Shown here one piece after another: positions 1-10,392 of a stretch of DNA of 64,000 nucleotides (the first letter of the stretch is position 1; the number at the start of each line of letters is the position of its first letter). A program made the translations under genes and the position numbers. The DNA is taken from positions 1,302,001-1,366,000 of the forward strand of contig NZ_AP027041.1 in assembly GCF_027924565.1 (NCBI RefSeq). Reading direction: 5' to 3'. Source of the DNA: Lysobacter auxotrophicus (GTDB taxonomy: Bacteria; Pseudomonadota; Gammaproteobacteria; Xanthomonadales; Xanthomonadaceae). Below the pieces are notes generated by a model. It ran no database searches and was not told the origin of the DNA. It was given only the letters and a program-made list of their open reading frames with translations.

Positions 1-13
1 GTTCGGAGGACAT
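1..13 (-). CDS. Start of next minus-strand gene, probably uppS (partial)
   Basis: Only the first four codons (reading Met-Ser-Ser-Glu) and one base lie in the window, starting 21 bases after the frr stop codon on the same strand. In related genomes frr is followed by uppS (undecaprenyl diphosphate synthase), so this is the likely identity. That rests on gene order alone; too little sequence is present to test it. Confidence 0.35.
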
Positions 14-34
14 GGCGCGACGGGGTCTGACCCG

Positions 35-592
35 TCAGACGGCCATGAGTTCCTGTTCCTTCGCCTTGACCACGTCGTCGACGTCCTTGATCGCCGAGTC
101 GGTGATCTTCTGGATCTCGGTTTCGGCGCGGGCCACGTCGTCCTCGGTGACCTGCTTTTCCTTCAGCAGTTCCTTGACCTGGTGGTTGGCATCGCGACGG
201 ATGTTGCGGATCGCCACCTTGGCGTTCTCGCTTTCCGAATGCACCAGCTTGGACAGCTCCTTGCGGCGCTCTTCGGTCAGCGCGGGCAGGTTGAGGCGGA
301 TCACGGTGCCGGCGGTGTTCGGCGTCAGGCCGAGGTCGGAGGCGAGGATCGCCTTCTCGACGGCGCCGACCATCTGCTTCTCCCACGGGGTGATCGTCAG
401 CGAGCGCGCATCGGAGATGGCGACGGTGGCGACCTGCGAGAGCGGCATGTCGGAACCGTAGTAGTTCACTTTCAGGTGATCGACCAGCGCGGTGGTCGCG
501 CGCCCGGTGCGGATCTTGATCAGGTCGTGGCGAAACGCTTCGACGCTCTTGGCCATGCGGGTCTGTGCGTCTTTCTTGATGTCGTTGAGCAT
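35..592 (-). CDS. frr: Ribosome recycling factor
   Basis: 185 aa, the normal length for the family. With EF-G, RRF splits the post-termination ribosome so that subunits and mRNA are released. Family sequence is plain from the N-terminus (MLNDIKKDAQTRM) through the central ITPWEK segment to the long helical C-terminal half. The start at 592 was chosen over the longer open frame because it matches the family N-terminus and has a GGAG about 8 bases upstream. In most relatives frr directly follows pyrH; here a cation-efflux gene and its flanks separate them by about 1.3 kb. All are on the minus strand, so read-through from pyrH remains possible. Confidence 0.97.
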   Translation of the reverse strand: MLNDIKKDAQTRMAKSVEAFRHDLIKIRTGRATTALVDHLKVNYYGSDMPLSQVATVAISDARSLTITPWEKQMVGAVEKAILASDLGLTPNTAGTVIRLNLPALTEERRKELSKLVHSESENAKVAIRNIRRDANHQVKELLKEKQVTEDDVARAETEIQKITDSAIKDVDDVVKAKEQELMAV

Positions 593-701
593 CGCCGGCT
601 CCGGTCCTGTTGCGGTAATCGCGGGATTATATAGGCGGCCGCGCATCCTCGCCCGGGCCAGCGCGGTGGCGGGGCGTGAGCGCGTCGTTCAGGCGGCCGG
701 T

Positions 702-1709
702 TCAGTGGGCGTGATCGTGGTCGCGGTCGTGCGGGTGGGCGTGGGCATGCCCGTGATCGTGGCCATGATCGTGGTCGTGACCGTGCGCGCCGTGCGGGGC
801 GCGGTCGTGGCGGTCGTGTTCGCACGCGCGGCCCAGCTCGACCTGCAGGGTCGGGTGGTTGATGCCGAAGCGCTGGTCGAGTTCGCGGTTGAGGCGATCG
901 ATGAAGGCGTCGTGGTCGACGGCGGCATCCGCACCGGCCATCGGGCGGACCAGGTGCGCGGTCATGGCGATCTCGCCCGCGCCCAGCGACCAGATGTGCA
1001 GGTGGTGCACCGCCTGCACGCCCGGCTGCAACGCGAGGAACGCCTGGACATCGGCCTGGCGGATGCTCGGCGGCACCGCGTCCATCGCGGCGTTGAAGGC
1101 ATCGCGCAGCAGGCCGAACGCGCCCACCGCGACGACGACGCTGACCAGCAGAGCGATCGCCGGGTCCAGCCACTCCCAGCCCAGCCACCACATGCCGGCA
1201 CCGGCGATCACCGCGGCCAGCGATACGGCGGCATCGGCGATGAGATGGAGGAACGCGCCACGGCGGTTGAGGTCCTGCTCGTGGCCCTCGCGCACCATCC
1301 ACGCGGCGCCGAGGTTCACCGCGATGCCGATGGCCGCGACGACCATCACCGGAAGCGCGGGGATCTGCGGCGGCGCATTGAAGCGGCGCACCGCTTCCCA
1401 CGCCAGTGCGCCGGAGAAACCCACCAGGAGCACGGAGTTCGCAAGCGGCGAAAGCAGCGTGGCGCGTCGCCAGCCGTAGGTGTGGCGGTCGGTCGGTGCG
1501 CGCCTCGCCAGGACCGCCGCACCCCAGGCCAGGCCCAGGCCGAGCACGTCGCCGAAGTTGTGGAGCGCATCGGACAGCAGCGCCAGCGAGTTGGTGGCGA
1601 AGCCGTAACCCGCCTCGAGCGCGGTGTAGGCGAGGTTGATCAGCGTGACGGCGGCGAAGGCGCGCGTCGAGCTGATGGCGTGGTCGTGGTGGTGGTGTCC
1701 GTGGCCCAT
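702..1709 (-). CDS. Zinc-type cation diffusion facilitator
   Basis: 335 aa inner-membrane antiporter of the CDF family, exporting Zn2+ (or Cd2+/Co2+) from cytoplasm to periplasm in exchange for protons. Six transmembrane helices are visible. The transport site shows HxxxD in helix 2 (SDALHNFGD) and again in helix 5 (HLIADAAVS), the arrangement typical of zinc-selective members. Both ends are histidine-rich: the protein opens with MGHGHHHHDH and closes with about 30 residues of alternating His, Asp, Gly and Ala, a likely metal-buffering tail. The start at 1709 keeps the His-rich N-terminus; an upstream in-frame extension has no family similarity. It lies between pyrH and frr, an unusual place. 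The exact metal is inferred. Confidence 0.9.
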   Translation of the reverse strand: MGHGHHHHDHAISSTRAFAAVTLINLAYTALEAGYGFATNSLALLSDALHNFGDVLGLGLAWGAAVLARRAPTDRHTYGWRRATLLSPLANSVLLVGFSGALAWEAVRRFNAPPQIPALPVMVVAAIGIAVNLGAAWMVREGHEQDLNRRGAFLHLIADAAVSLAAVIAGAGMWWLGWEWLDPAIALLVSVVVAVGAFGLLRDAFNAAMDAVPPSIRQADVQAFLALQPGVQAVHHLHIWSLGAGEIAMTAHLVRPMAGADAAVDHDAFIDRLNRELDQRFGINHPTLQVELGRACEHDRHDRAPHGAHGHDHDHGHDHGHAHAHPHDRDHDHAH

Positions 1710-1836
1710 GCGCTCAATGGTGGCATGGGCGATGCGGCGGACTCTATTACAGCGCCCCTGGGCTGCGCCCTGTGCTTGTGCTCCCCAAGGGTTGCTTCGC
1801 AAACCTCGGGTCCCGCTGCGCGCTCCCATACGCCCA

Positions 1837-1855
1837 TTCGCACCTTCGGTGCGAA
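1837..1855. terminator. Short perfect hairpin between pyrH and the CDF gene
   Basis: TTCGCACC and GGTGCGAA form an 8-bp stem around a 3-base loop, 68 bases past the pyrH stop codon. There is no clear T-run on the minus strand, so it could be a weak terminator or a processing/stability hairpin. Confidence 0.3.
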
Positions 1856-1922
1856 TTCGCCCCCTGACTTAGGGGCTGAGAGGCGCCAAGCCGGCGGCTG
1901 GCAAGCGCCCGGTTGCCTTGAT

Positions 1923-2648
1923 TCAGCCGTTGCGCCCCTGCACCAGCGTGCCGATGTGCTCGCCGCTGAGGATTTTCAACAACTGGCCCGGCTGGCCCAT
2001 GTCGAAGATGCGCAGCGGCAGGTCGCTGTCGCGGCACAGGGCGAAGGCGGCGGTGTCCATCACCTGCAGGTCGCGGGCGATGACCTCGTCGTAGCTGAGC
2101 TTCTCGAAGCGCACCGCGTCGTCGTGCTTCTTCGGGTCCTTGTCGTACACGCCATCGACCTTGGTCGCCTTCAGCAGCAGGTCGGCGCCGATCTCGATCG
2201 CCCGCAGCGCAGCGCCGGAATCGGTGGTGAAGAACGGATTGCCCGTGCCGGCGGCGAAGATCGCGATGCGGCCCTTCTCGAGGTGGCGGATCGCGCGGCG
2301 ACGGATGTAGTCCTCGCACACGTCGTTGATCTTGATCGCGCTCATCACGCGGCACTTGGCGCCGAGTTTCTCCAGCGCGTCCTGCATGGCGAGCGCGTTG
2401 ATGACCGTGGCGAGCATGCCCATCTGGTCGCCGGTCACCCGGTCCATGCCGCCGGCCGCCAGGCCGGCACCGCGGAAGATGTTGCCGCCGCCGATCACCA
2501 GGGCGACCTCGGCCCCGGCCTGCTGCGCTTCGATCACCTCGCGGGCGAGGCGGCCGATCATCTTCGGGTCGATCCCGTAATCCTCGTCCCCCATCAGCGC
2601 CTCGCCGGAAAGTTTGAGCAGGACACGGCGATAGGCGAGCTGGGACAT
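1923..2648 (-). CDS. pyrH: UMP kinase
   Basis: 241 aa, normal for bacterial UMP kinase, which phosphorylates UMP to UDP with ATP and is allosterically controlled by GTP and UTP. Amino-acid-kinase fold signatures are present: LLKLSGEAL at the N-terminus, the IGGGNIFRG glycine-rich loop, and TNPFFTTDS-like nucleotide contacts (here [15 protein letters not shown]). The start at 2648 ([18 protein letters not shown]) matches relatives and is preceded by GAGG at a workable distance. It is on the same strand as tsf and frr but is separated from tsf by the three-gene signalling set at 3158-7702, so it probably has its own promoter in the 0.5-kb gap upstream. Confidence 0.97.
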   Translation of the reverse strand: MSQLAYRRVLLKLSGEALMGDEDYGIDPKMIGRLAREVIEAQQAGAEVALVIGGGNIFRGAGLAAGGMDRVTGDQMGMLATVINALAMQDALEKLGAKCRVMSAIKINDVCEDYIRRRAIRHLEKGRIAIFAAGTGNPFFTTDSGAALRAIEIGADLLLKATKVDGVYDKDPKKHDDAVRFEKLSYDEVIARDLQVMDTAAFALCRDSDLPLRIFDMGQPGQLLKILSGEHIGTLVQGRNG

Positions 2649-3157
2649 GGGGGCCTCGGTGGTGAGTGGGCAAACGGCGGGATTGTACGGGATCAGGTGT
2701 CTGCGCCGCGGTACGCCGGTTTCGCGCGTGGCGCGTGCCCGGACACGGAAGGCGTCGCCGCGCGGCGCGTGAAGACCCGGCGGAAGCGCATCCCAGAGGC
2801 GATGGGAACCGCGTCGCAGAGCTGAACGCACGCCACGGCGGCGGGTGGGGTAGGGCAGCCCCCTCGCGTTGATCAGGCATGGACGGACGCCCGTACAACG
2901 CGCTCGCGACAGACCCGGCCGGCCAGGAGGCGGCCGGGGCCTCCGCATGGGCGGCGCGCGCATGCTACAAATCCGCATTGCGCCAAGCGCTGTCCGGTGT
3001 TGAGGGCTCGGTTTCCGACGCGGAGGCCGGCTGGGAGTGGGGCGATCCGGACGGTGCGCAACCCGATGTCGCCCCCGCAGGAGCCGCCGGTCCCTACCAT
3101 GCGTTCGAATCGTTTTCGGCCTTCGGGCTGGCCCTGCCGTCCGGCGAGGCGATCGCC
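2649..3157. other. Divergent intergenic region pyrH / ECF sigma gene
   Basis: About 510 bases lie between the pyrH start and the chosen sigma-factor start. It must hold promoters for both directions. The plus-strand frame is open from 2879, but the extra N-terminal 93 residues it would add resemble no sigma factor and are low-complexity. No RNA gene or repeat was recognised. Confidence 0.5.
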
Positions 3158-3739
3158 ATGACCCCGTCGGGCGCGATGCGATCCAGCCCGCAGGACGACG
3201 ACGCGCACGCGGCCATGGGCGCGGGCGACTTCGACCGGTTCCTGCGCGACCACCGCCCGTTGCTGGTGGCGTGGCTCAGCCGCCGCATCGGCGAGGACGA
3301 CGCGCAGGACGTGGCGCAGGAAGCGCTGGTGCGCCTCATGCGTTACCGCGAGCAGCCGTTCGAACAGCTGCGACCGCTGATGTACCGCATCGCCATCAAC
3401 GTGATCCACGACCGCGGACGTCGCGATTCGACGCGACAGGTGTTCGCGCACGTGAGCCTGGACCAGGATTTCGTCGGCCTCCCGTCGCTGGAGCCCGCGC
3501 ACGAGACGCGCATCGAGCACGAGCAGGAGCTGGCGCTGGTACGCGCCGCCATCCTGCAACTGCCCGAGCGCTGCCGGCAGGTCTACCTGCTCAACCGCAT
3601 CGATGGCCTGAGCTACAGCCAGATCGCGCAGCACTGCGGGATCTCGGTGAAGGCCGTCGAAAAACACATCGGAAAGGCGCTGTCGCTGCTTCGTTCGAAG
3701 CTCAGGCGTGAAGGCGTCGATCGCGAGGAACGCACATGA
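3158..3739 (+). CDS. ECF (FecI-type) RNA polymerase sigma factor
   Basis: 193 aa from the chosen start, which has GAGG 8 bases upstream and gives a usual ECF length. The region-2 helix ([16 protein letters not shown]) and the region-4 helix-turn-helix ([19 protein letters not shown]) are both intact, separated by a short linker without region 3. The gene overlaps the following FecR-type anti-sigma gene by ATGA and precedes a TonB receptor carrying an STN domain. The order sigma, FecR, receptor is the hallmark of cell-surface signalling: ligand bound outside is reported through the receptor N-terminus and FecR to release this sigma factor. The ligand is unknown. Confidence 0.9.
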   Translation: MTPSGAMRSSPQDDDAHAAMGAGDFDRFLRDHRPLLVAWLSRRIGEDDAQDVAQEALVRLMRYREQPFEQLRPLMYRIAINVIHDRGRRDSTRQVFAHVSLDQDFVGLPSLEPAHETRIEHEQELALVRAAILQLPERCRQVYLLNRIDGLSYSQIAQHCGISVKAVEKHIGKALSLLRSKLRREGVDREERT

Positions 3740-4716
3740 ACACACGGACGTGGCAGCCGGCCGACGGCGAAGCCGAAGCGTGGATGGCGCGCCTGATGGC
3801 GCCCGACTGCACGCCGGCGGATCGGGCGGCCTTCGAGGAATGGCTCACGCAATCGCCGCGGAACATCGAGGCGTGGCTGGAAATGGAACGCGTGCAGGCG
3901 CTCTCGGCGCAGTTGCGCTCGGACGAGATGCTGCGCGCGGCGACGCGCGCGATCCGCCGCGCGCCGGCCAGGCCGTTCAACGCGTGGCTGCCGGCGGCCG
4001 CCGCGGCCGTACTGGTCGTCGCCGTGGCGGCGATCTGGTGGCGCTACGAGCCCCGCACCGCCGCCGTTGCGCAGCAGTACGCCACCGCCATGGGCGAGCA
4101 GAGTGAAGTGACGCTGGCCGACGGCACGGTGGTGCTGCTGGACACCGGCACGCAGCTCACGGCGACGTTCGATTCGCGCGAGCGCCTCGTCGTGCTCGAG
4201 CGCGGCCGCGCGCAGTTCGTCGTCGGCCACGATGCGCAGCGCCCGTTCCTCGTGAAAGCCGGCGCGGGCACGATCCGCGACATCGGCACGACGTTCCAGG
4301 TCGCGCATCGCAACGATGCAGTCGACGTGGGATTGCTCGAAGGCCGGGTGGACGTCACCGCGCGCAACGGCGGCGGCGTCGCCACCTTGTCGCCCGGCGA
4401 GAAGGTGAGCGTGGATGCCTCCGGCCGCCTTGGCGCCAAGGCGCCGCTGGATCTGGTGAGCGCGCGCGCCTGGCCCCAGGGCGACCTGGTGTTCAAGCAG
4501 CGCCGCCTGGACGAACTGCTGACGGAAATGAACCGCTATTCCAAGCAGCAGGTCCGGCTGGCCGATCCGTCGATGGGCGGCCTGACGGTCAGCGGCGTGT
4601 TCCACGCAGGCGACCAGGACGCGCTGGTCGCGGTGCTGGAACGCGGCTGGTCGCTGCGCGCCGAACGCCGCGGCGCAGACGAGATCGTCCTGCATCGTCG
4701 CGTCGCGGAGCGTTGA
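3736..4716 (+). CDS. FecR-family anti-sigma regulator
   Basis: 326 aa inner-membrane signal transducer. Residues 1-75 form the cytoplasmic DUF4880-like sigma-binding part (AEAWMARLMAPDCTPADRAA and following). A single transmembrane helix spans about 84-102. The periplasmic FecR domain follows (about 112-215, with GEQSEVTLADGTVVLLD and DIGTTFQV). A C-terminal STN-like module (about 255-322) probably touches the receptor. The start overlaps the sigma stop codon by four bases, indicating translational coupling. In this family the protein can act as anti-sigma, as pro-sigma, or both; the sequence does not say which. Confidence 0.9.
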   Translation: MNTRTWQPADGEAEAWMARLMAPDCTPADRAAFEEWLTQSPRNIEAWLEMERVQALSAQLRSDEMLRAATRAIRRAPARPFNAWLPAAAAAVLVVAVAAIWWRYEPRTAAVAQQYATAMGEQSEVTLADGTVVLLDTGTQLTATFDSRERLVVLERGRAQFVVGHDAQRPFLVKAGAGTIRDIGTTFQVAHRNDAVDVGLLEGRVDVTARNGGGVATLSPGEKVSVDASGRLGAKAPLDLVSARAWPQGDLVFKQRRLDELLTEMNRYSKQQVRLADPSMGGLTVSGVFHAGDQDALVAVLERGWSLRAERRGADEIVLHRRVAER

Positions 4717-4858
4717 TCGGCGCCGCGCGCACGACGGGGCGATCGCCGGCGCAGCGGGCAAATGGCGCAAAGTCGCTGAATCGTTAAGCAAACGTTGCGC
4801 GGCGCGGTCGCGCTCTCTATCGTGTGAGCAACTTTCACGTTGACTCGCGCAAGCACCA

Positions 4859-7702
4859 ATGGCCAGGAAGTTCCGACTCGCCCTCGCCATTGCCGGTGCG
4901 CTTTCCGTCGCCTGCGCGGGCGCGACGCCGGCGTTCGCGGCGCAATCCGCGCCGGCCGCATCGATCCGCTTCGTGATTCCCGCCGGGTCGCTCGACCAGG
5001 CATTGCAGTCCCTCGCCACCCAGGGCCGCGTGCAGTTGATGTACGCGCCGGCGCTCGTCGAACAACGCCATTCGTCCGGCCTGCAGGCCGATCTGTCGCC
5101 CGCGCGCGCGCTGGAGATCCTGCTGCGCGACAGCGACCTGCACGCCGTGCAGGTCACGCCGAACACCTACCTGATCGAACGCGCACCGTCGCCCGACATC
5201 GGGCCGCCCACGCCCGCGCCGGTGCGCGAGCCGGTCGAACTGGCGACGGTCGAAGTCACCGGCACGCACATTCCGCGCGCGTCGATCGACGTCGTCACGC
5301 CCGCGCCGCTGACGCGCATCAATCGCGCGCAGATCGAGGCGAGCGGCTACCAGACGGTGTTCGAGCTGCTGAGCTACCAGCCCGGCATGATCAGCCACCA
5401 CCCGGTGGACGTGGCGACCGACGGCAGTTTCAACTCGCAGCAGCCGTTCGCGGCCGCGGCGACGACGAGTCTCTACGGTCTCGGCCCGCGGGCGACGCTG
5501 ATCCTGATCGACGGACGGCGTGTGGCCAATTACGGCTTGGCTTCGGCCGACCTCGGCGGCCTCACCGATCTCAACGGCATTCCGCTGACGATGGTGGATC
5601 GCATCGAGGTGATGCGCGGCGGCGCGTCGGCCATCTACGGCGCCGATGCGATGGCCGGCGTGATCAACATCATCCTGAAGAAGGAGCAGGAAGGCGGTGA
5701 GGTCACCGTGCGCTACGGCCTGTCCGAGCGCGGCGACGCCGAACAGCGGCGCGTGTCGCTCAGCTACGGCGAAGCGACGCAGCGCGGCGGCAACTTCTTC
5801 CTCGGCGCGGACTACTTCCATCGCGACGCATTGCAGGGCGATGAGCGCGACTGGCGCACGGCCGACCGCAGCGACGAGGGCCTCGCAGACCGCCGCATTC
5901 CGCTGGGTTATTTCAGCCTGTTCGACCTGGCGATCATCCAGCCCGCGTGCCCGGACGACGTGCGCGCGGCGGAAAACGGCTGCTACCTGGACGTGCCGCG
6001 GTACCTCACGCTGCAGCCGGAGATGGAGAGCGCGTCGGTCTACCTGCGCCTGCGCCAGCCGCTGGGCGGCACGCTGGAGTTCGACGGCTCGCTGCGCCTG
6101 GGCCAGGTCCGCCAGAGCCTGCAGGCGGCGCCGTTGTACGGTGGCGTCGCGATGCCGGAAGTGCATCCGGACAATCCGTTCCCCGACATTCCGATCCAGC
6201 TGGACTACGCGTTCTTCGACGTCGGTCCGGTGCGCAGCCGAAGCGATTCACGGACCGCCGACCTCGATCTGGGCCTGTCCGGCCTGTGGGGCGACTGGGA
6301 GTGGCGCGCCGGGGTCTCGCATCATCAAAGCCGCGTCGACAACCTGATCGACGGGCTGATCAGCAACGCCGCGCTGTCGCAGGCGCTGGTCGATTTCAGC
6401 TACCGCTTCAACTCGCCCGACAACCCGCCCGAGGTCCTGCGCGCGCTGTCGCCGCGCGTGGAAGCCGAAGGCGAAGCGCGCTTCGACCAGTTCACCTTCG
6501 CGGTGAACGGTGCGTGGTTCTCGCTGCCGGGCGGGGACGCGCAGACGGCGCTCGGCGTGGAATGGTCGCGCGATGCGCTACGCAACGAGCCCGACCCGCG
6601 CATGCTCGACGGCGACATCGCGCTGGGCGCGCAGAAGAGCCGCCTCGACGACAGCCAGACCAGCGCTGCGTTCTACGCCGAAATGAGCCTGCCGGTCGCG
6701 ACGTGGCTGCACGCCGACCTCGCATGGCGCATCGACAGCCGGCAGGGTTACGGCAGCGAGTCCTCGCCGATGTTCGGCCTGAAGTGGACGCCGCTGGAGT
6801 CGCTCACGGTGCGCGCGACATCCGCCACGGGCTATCGCGCGCCGTCGCTGTTCGAACTGCGACGACCCAGCATCGCGGGCGGCACGTTCGAAGTCGTCGA
6901 AGCGACGCCGGCGGTCGCGCCGTGCGCGATCCCGACCAGTTTCATGGGCGTGGATTACTGCATCGTCACGCACGGCGCCGTCGAAAACCCCGACATCGCG
7001 CCGGAAACCTCGCGCAGCCACACGCTGGGACTGGTGTGGGCGCCGACGCAGTCGTTCGACGTGAGCCTGGACCGCTTTCGCATCCGTCGCCGCAACGAGA
7101 TCGTCACCACCAATGCGATCGCCGATCCGGCTGCGTTTCCGCTGTCGCTCCAGCGCGACAACGAGGGACGCCTGATCGCGGTGAACGACTACTTCACCAA
7201 CGTCGGCCGCACGCAGGTCGACGGCTGGGAACTGCAATCGGAATACCGGCTCGATACGACATCGGCAGGGCATTTCACCTTCCGCCTTGCCGCCAGTTAT
7301 CTCCAATCGCTGACGCGGAAGGTGAGTCCGGACGCACCGGAACTCGATTACGCCGGCCACGGTTCGCCGAAGCGCTCGGTGCTTGCGGGACTGGAGTGGT
7401 TGATCGGCGACTGGATCGCCACGCTCAACGTGCACCAGCTCGGCCCGGTGGAGATCGCGTCGCCCTCCGGAACGTGCCCGACGCTCAACGCCGCGGCAGG
7501 CCGCTGCCGCACGCCGTCCTCGACGACCGCCGACATGTACCTGGCGTACGTCGGACTTCCGCATTGGCGCCTGTCGCTCAACGTCGACAACCTCACCGAC
7601 CGCGAGCCGCGCAACTACGACCCGTTCAAGGGCGGCTACGACATCGCCTACGACGACCCGCGTGGCCGCTACTACCTGCTGAGCGCGGCGTACCGCTTCT
7701 AA
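4859..7702 (+). CDS. TonB-dependent receptor with N-terminal STN signalling domain
   Basis: 947 aa outer-membrane receptor. A signal peptide of about 27 residues ends at AFA. An STN domain follows (about 38-105: SLDQALQSLATQGRVQLMYAP), then a plug (about 125-260: VEVTGTHIPR, ILIDGRRV, DRIEVMRGGASAIYGADA) and a beta-barrel ending in the terminal aromatic motif YYLLSAAYRF. The STN domain marks it as a transducer that reports ligand binding to the neighbouring FecR and sigma factor. The plug resembles the large xanthomonad group that takes up carbohydrates or peptides as much as siderophore receptors, so the substrate cannot be assigned. A 142-base gap precedes it, leaving room for its own promoter. 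It is followed by a GTAG repeat pair. Confidence 0.93.
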   Translation: MARKFRLALAIAGALSVACAGATPAFAAQSAPAASIRFVIPAGSLDQALQSLATQGRVQLMYAPALVEQRHSSGLQADLSPARALEILLRDSDLHAVQVTPNTYLIERAPSPDIGPPTPAPVREPVELATVEVTGTHIPRASIDVVTPAPLTRINRAQIEASGYQTVFELLSYQPGMISHHPVDVATDGSFNSQQPFAAAATTSLYGLGPRATLILIDGRRVANYGLASADLGGLTDLNGIPLTMVDRIEVMRGGASAIYGADAMAGVINIILKKEQEGGEVTVRYGLSERGDAEQRRVSLSYGEATQRGGNFFLGADYFHRDALQGDERDWRTADRSDEGLADRRIPLGYFSLFDLAIIQPACPDDVRAAENGCYLDVPRYLTLQPEMESASVYLRLRQPLGGTLEFDGSLRLGQVRQSLQAAPLYGGVAMPEVHPDNPFPDIPIQLDYAFFDVGPVRSRSDSRTADLDLGLSGLWGDWEWRAGVSHHQSRVDNLIDGLISNAALSQALVDFSYRFNSPDNPPEVLRALSPRVEAEGEARFDQFTFAVNGAWFSLPGGDAQTALGVEWSRDALRNEPDPRMLDGDIALGAQKSRLDDSQTSAAFYAEMSLPVATWLHADLAWRIDSRQGYGSESSPMFGLKWTPLESLTVRATSATGYRAPSLFELRRPSIAGGTFEVVEATPAVAPCAIPTSFMGVDYCIVTHGAVENPDIAPETSRSHTLGLVWAPTQSFDVSLDRFRIRRRNEIVTTNAIADPAAFPLSLQRDNEGRLIAVNDYFTNVGRTQVDGWELQSEYRLDTTSAGHFTFRLAASYLQSLTRKVSPDAPELDYAGHGSPKRSVLAGLEWLIGDWIATLNVHQLGPVEIASPSGTCPTLNAAAGRCRTPSSTTADMYLAYVGLPHWRLSLNVDNLTDREPRNYDPFKGGYDIAYDDPRGRYYLLSAAYRF

Positions 7703-7727
7703 ACCCCGAAGGCGCGCTGGTGCTCGT

Positions 7728-7810
7728 GTAGCCCGGGTAAGCGGAGCGCACCCGGGGAATTCCTGGCGCGTCGGCCGCCTTCCCGGGGGCGCTTTGCTTA
7801 CCGGGGCTAC
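7728..7810. repeat. GTAG-type REP inverted pair (copy 1)
   Basis: The left arm begins GTAGCCCGGGTAAGCGGAGC; the right arm ends with the inverted form (TTACCGGGGCTAC), somewhat decayed. It sits just after the TonB-receptor stop codon. Confidence 0.85.
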
Positions 7811-8173
7811 AAGTGCCGGGGCATTCCCGACGGCTGGGCGTCACGACGCCTCGCGCCCATTCAGCCCGCGACTTCAAAAAAATGTCGTAGCCGGGGTAGG
7901 GGGGATGGAACGGGGGCGCGTTATGGATTGCGAAGAGGGATCAGGACGACGGATACGGATGTCTCCGCGCCACGGATGGCGCACTTCTTCGGCGGTCCAT
8001 TTGGGCGGCCACGACTCATGCGTACCAGGAGGGTGCGTACTTGGCGGGAACCACGGGACTCGCCACCGGATCGAAGCGGACCCTGCCGCTTAGGTCCCTT
8101 CTGGGGAAGCCCCGGACGGCTTCTCCAGACCTTCCCCCGGCGGCGCCGCCTCTCCCCCGCGCCGCAGAAACGG
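7811..8173. other. Gap between REP element and tsf terminator
   Basis: About 360 bases without a supportable gene. Short open frames exist on the plus strand, but none has family similarity or a convincing ribosome binding site. It contains a run of seven A around 7877 and GC-rich, mildly palindromic sequence. This may be a decayed repeat region. Confidence 0.4.
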
Positions 8174-8201
8174 AAAAGGCCGCGATCGCTCGCGGCCTTT
8201 T
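8174..8201 (-). terminator. Intrinsic terminator after tsf
   Basis: A 12-bp perfect stem (AAAAGGCCGCGA with TCGCGGCCTTTT) around a 4-base loop lies 23 bases beyond the tsf stop codon. The A and T ends make it usable in both directions; the rpsB-tsf transcript is the obvious client. Confidence 0.9.
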
Positions 8202-8223
8202 CTCTGTCCGAAGGACCGGTGGC

Positions 8224-9105
8224 TTACGCCAGGCCGGCCTGCTTCATGACTTCGGCGGCGTAGTCTTCCACCACCTTCTCGATGCCTTCGCCGACGGCCA
8301 GGCGCTGCATGCTGACCACTTCGGCGCCGGCGGCCTTCAGGACCTGCTCGACGGTCTGGTTGGTGTCCAGCACGTACGGCTGGCCGTACAGCGTGACCTC
8401 GTTGACGATCTTGGCGATCTTGCCGCTGATGATCTTCTCGAGGATGTCGGCCGGCTTGGCCTTGTCCTTGTCGGACATCTTGGCCAGCTCGATTTCCTTT
8501 TCCTTCGCGACGAAGTCGGCCGGGACGTCCGACGCCTTGATGTGCGGCGGGTTCATCGCGGCGACGTGCATCGCCAGGCCGCGGGCCAGTTCGGCGTCGC
8601 CGCCCTTGACCTCGACCAGCACGCCGATCTTGCCGCCGTGCACGTAGGCCGCGACGTTGTTGTTGCCGTCGACCAGCGCGATGCGACGCACCTGGATGTT
8701 CTCGCCGAGCTTGGCGATGGCGGCGGCGCGGGATTCCTCGACCGTCTCGCCCGAGGCGAGCTTGGCGGCCTTGACGCCTTCGACGTCGGTCGCGCCGGAG
8801 GTCAGCGCGGCGTTGGCGACGGCGTTGGCGAAGGCGAGGAAGTTCTCGTCCTTGGCGACGAAGTCGGTCTCGGAGTTGATCTCGACCAGCACGGCCTTGC
8901 CGCCGTTCTGGGCGACGGCGATGCGGCCTTCGGCAGCGACGCGGTCGGCCTTCTTGTCGGCCTTGGCCAGGCCCGACTTGCGCAGCCACTCGGCCGCGGC
9001 GTCGATGTCGCCGTTGTTTTCGACGAGTGCCTTCTTGCACTCCATCATGCCGGCGCCGGTGCGCTCGCGCAGATCCTTGACCAGGGAAGCGGTGATTTCT
9101 GCCAT
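8224..9105 (-). CDS. tsf: Elongation factor Ts
   Basis: 293 aa nucleotide exchange factor that regenerates EF-Tu-GTP. The N-terminal signature is present ([19 protein letters not shown], then MMECKKAL), as is the core segment [12 protein letters not shown]. The start at 9105 matches this conserved N-terminus. It follows rpsB on the same strand after 132 bases and ends at a strong terminator, so rpsB-tsf is a closed two-gene unit here. In many relatives pyrH and frr come next; here they are displaced about 5.6 kb away. Confidence 0.97.
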   Translation of the reverse strand: MAEITASLVKDLRERTGAGMMECKKALVENNGDIDAAAEWLRKSGLAKADKKADRVAAEGRIAVAQNGGKAVLVEINSETDFVAKDENFLAFANAVANAALTSGATDVEGVKAAKLASGETVEESRAAAIAKLGENIQVRRIALVDGNNNVAAYVHGGKIGVLVEVKGGDAELARGLAMHVAAMNPPHIKASDVPADFVAKEKEIELAKMSDKDKAKPADILEKIISGKIAKIVNEVTLYGQPYVLDTNQTVEQVLKAAGAEVVSMQRLAVGEGIEKVVEDYAAEVMKQAGLA

Positions 9106-9237
9106 GGGGGTACCTCTGAATGGTGTAGGGCGGGCAGGGCCCGCCTTTTCGATTCCGGACGTGCGCGGGGCGTAACCCGGCGCACGCGAAAACTCGGATG
9201 CGGCCGCGCAGCTTGGCGCGGCCACATGACGCGGTCC

Positions 9238-10044
<807 letters not shown>

Positions 10045-10392
10045 TGCTTAACTCCAAGGCAGTGGAACCGGCCGCCCGCGTGACAAGGCACGGTGTGGGG
10101 GCGGTGCCGCCGGCAGGGCCGGGGGCGAGGGTTCCGGGGTTGGGCCTCCCCGCAGCGTTCGTGGCCGAAACCTCGCCATTGATGGCTTGGTCACCCCGGC
10201 ACGACGTGTGGCTGCGGGTGTGTATTCGCCTGCGTCCCGGACGGGGCCGGTGCGCTCTCGCCCTGGCGTGGGCGGTCAGGATCGGACGAAGCCGGTCGCT
10301 GAGCCGCGGGATTGTAGCCGTAACAGTGCGTTACGGGCAACTTCGGGCGTCCGGAAAGCCTGAACGGACCGCGGATGGGCCATAATGCCTGC
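10045..10392. promoter_or_regulatory. Divergent promoter region rpsB / map
   Basis: 348 bases separate the two starts. On the map side a CATAAT at 10381-10386 lies only seven bases before the map ATG, suggesting a very short or absent map leader. The rpsB side has no clear boxes by eye and probably contains the r-protein leader RNA. No gene was seen. Confidence 0.4.

Noticed and set aside
492-2825. 777-codon plus-strand frame across frr, the CDF gene and pyrH
   Set aside because: Runs opposite three recognisable genes and has no family features.
2879-3157. Longer N-terminus for the ECF sigma factor
   Set aside because: The extra 93 residues are low-complexity and unlike sigma factors; the start at 3158 has a proper ribosome site and gives normal length.
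7794-8263. Small plus-strand frames between the TonB receptor and tsf
   Set aside because: No ribosome sites, no family similarity, and they overlap the repeat and the tsf terminator.
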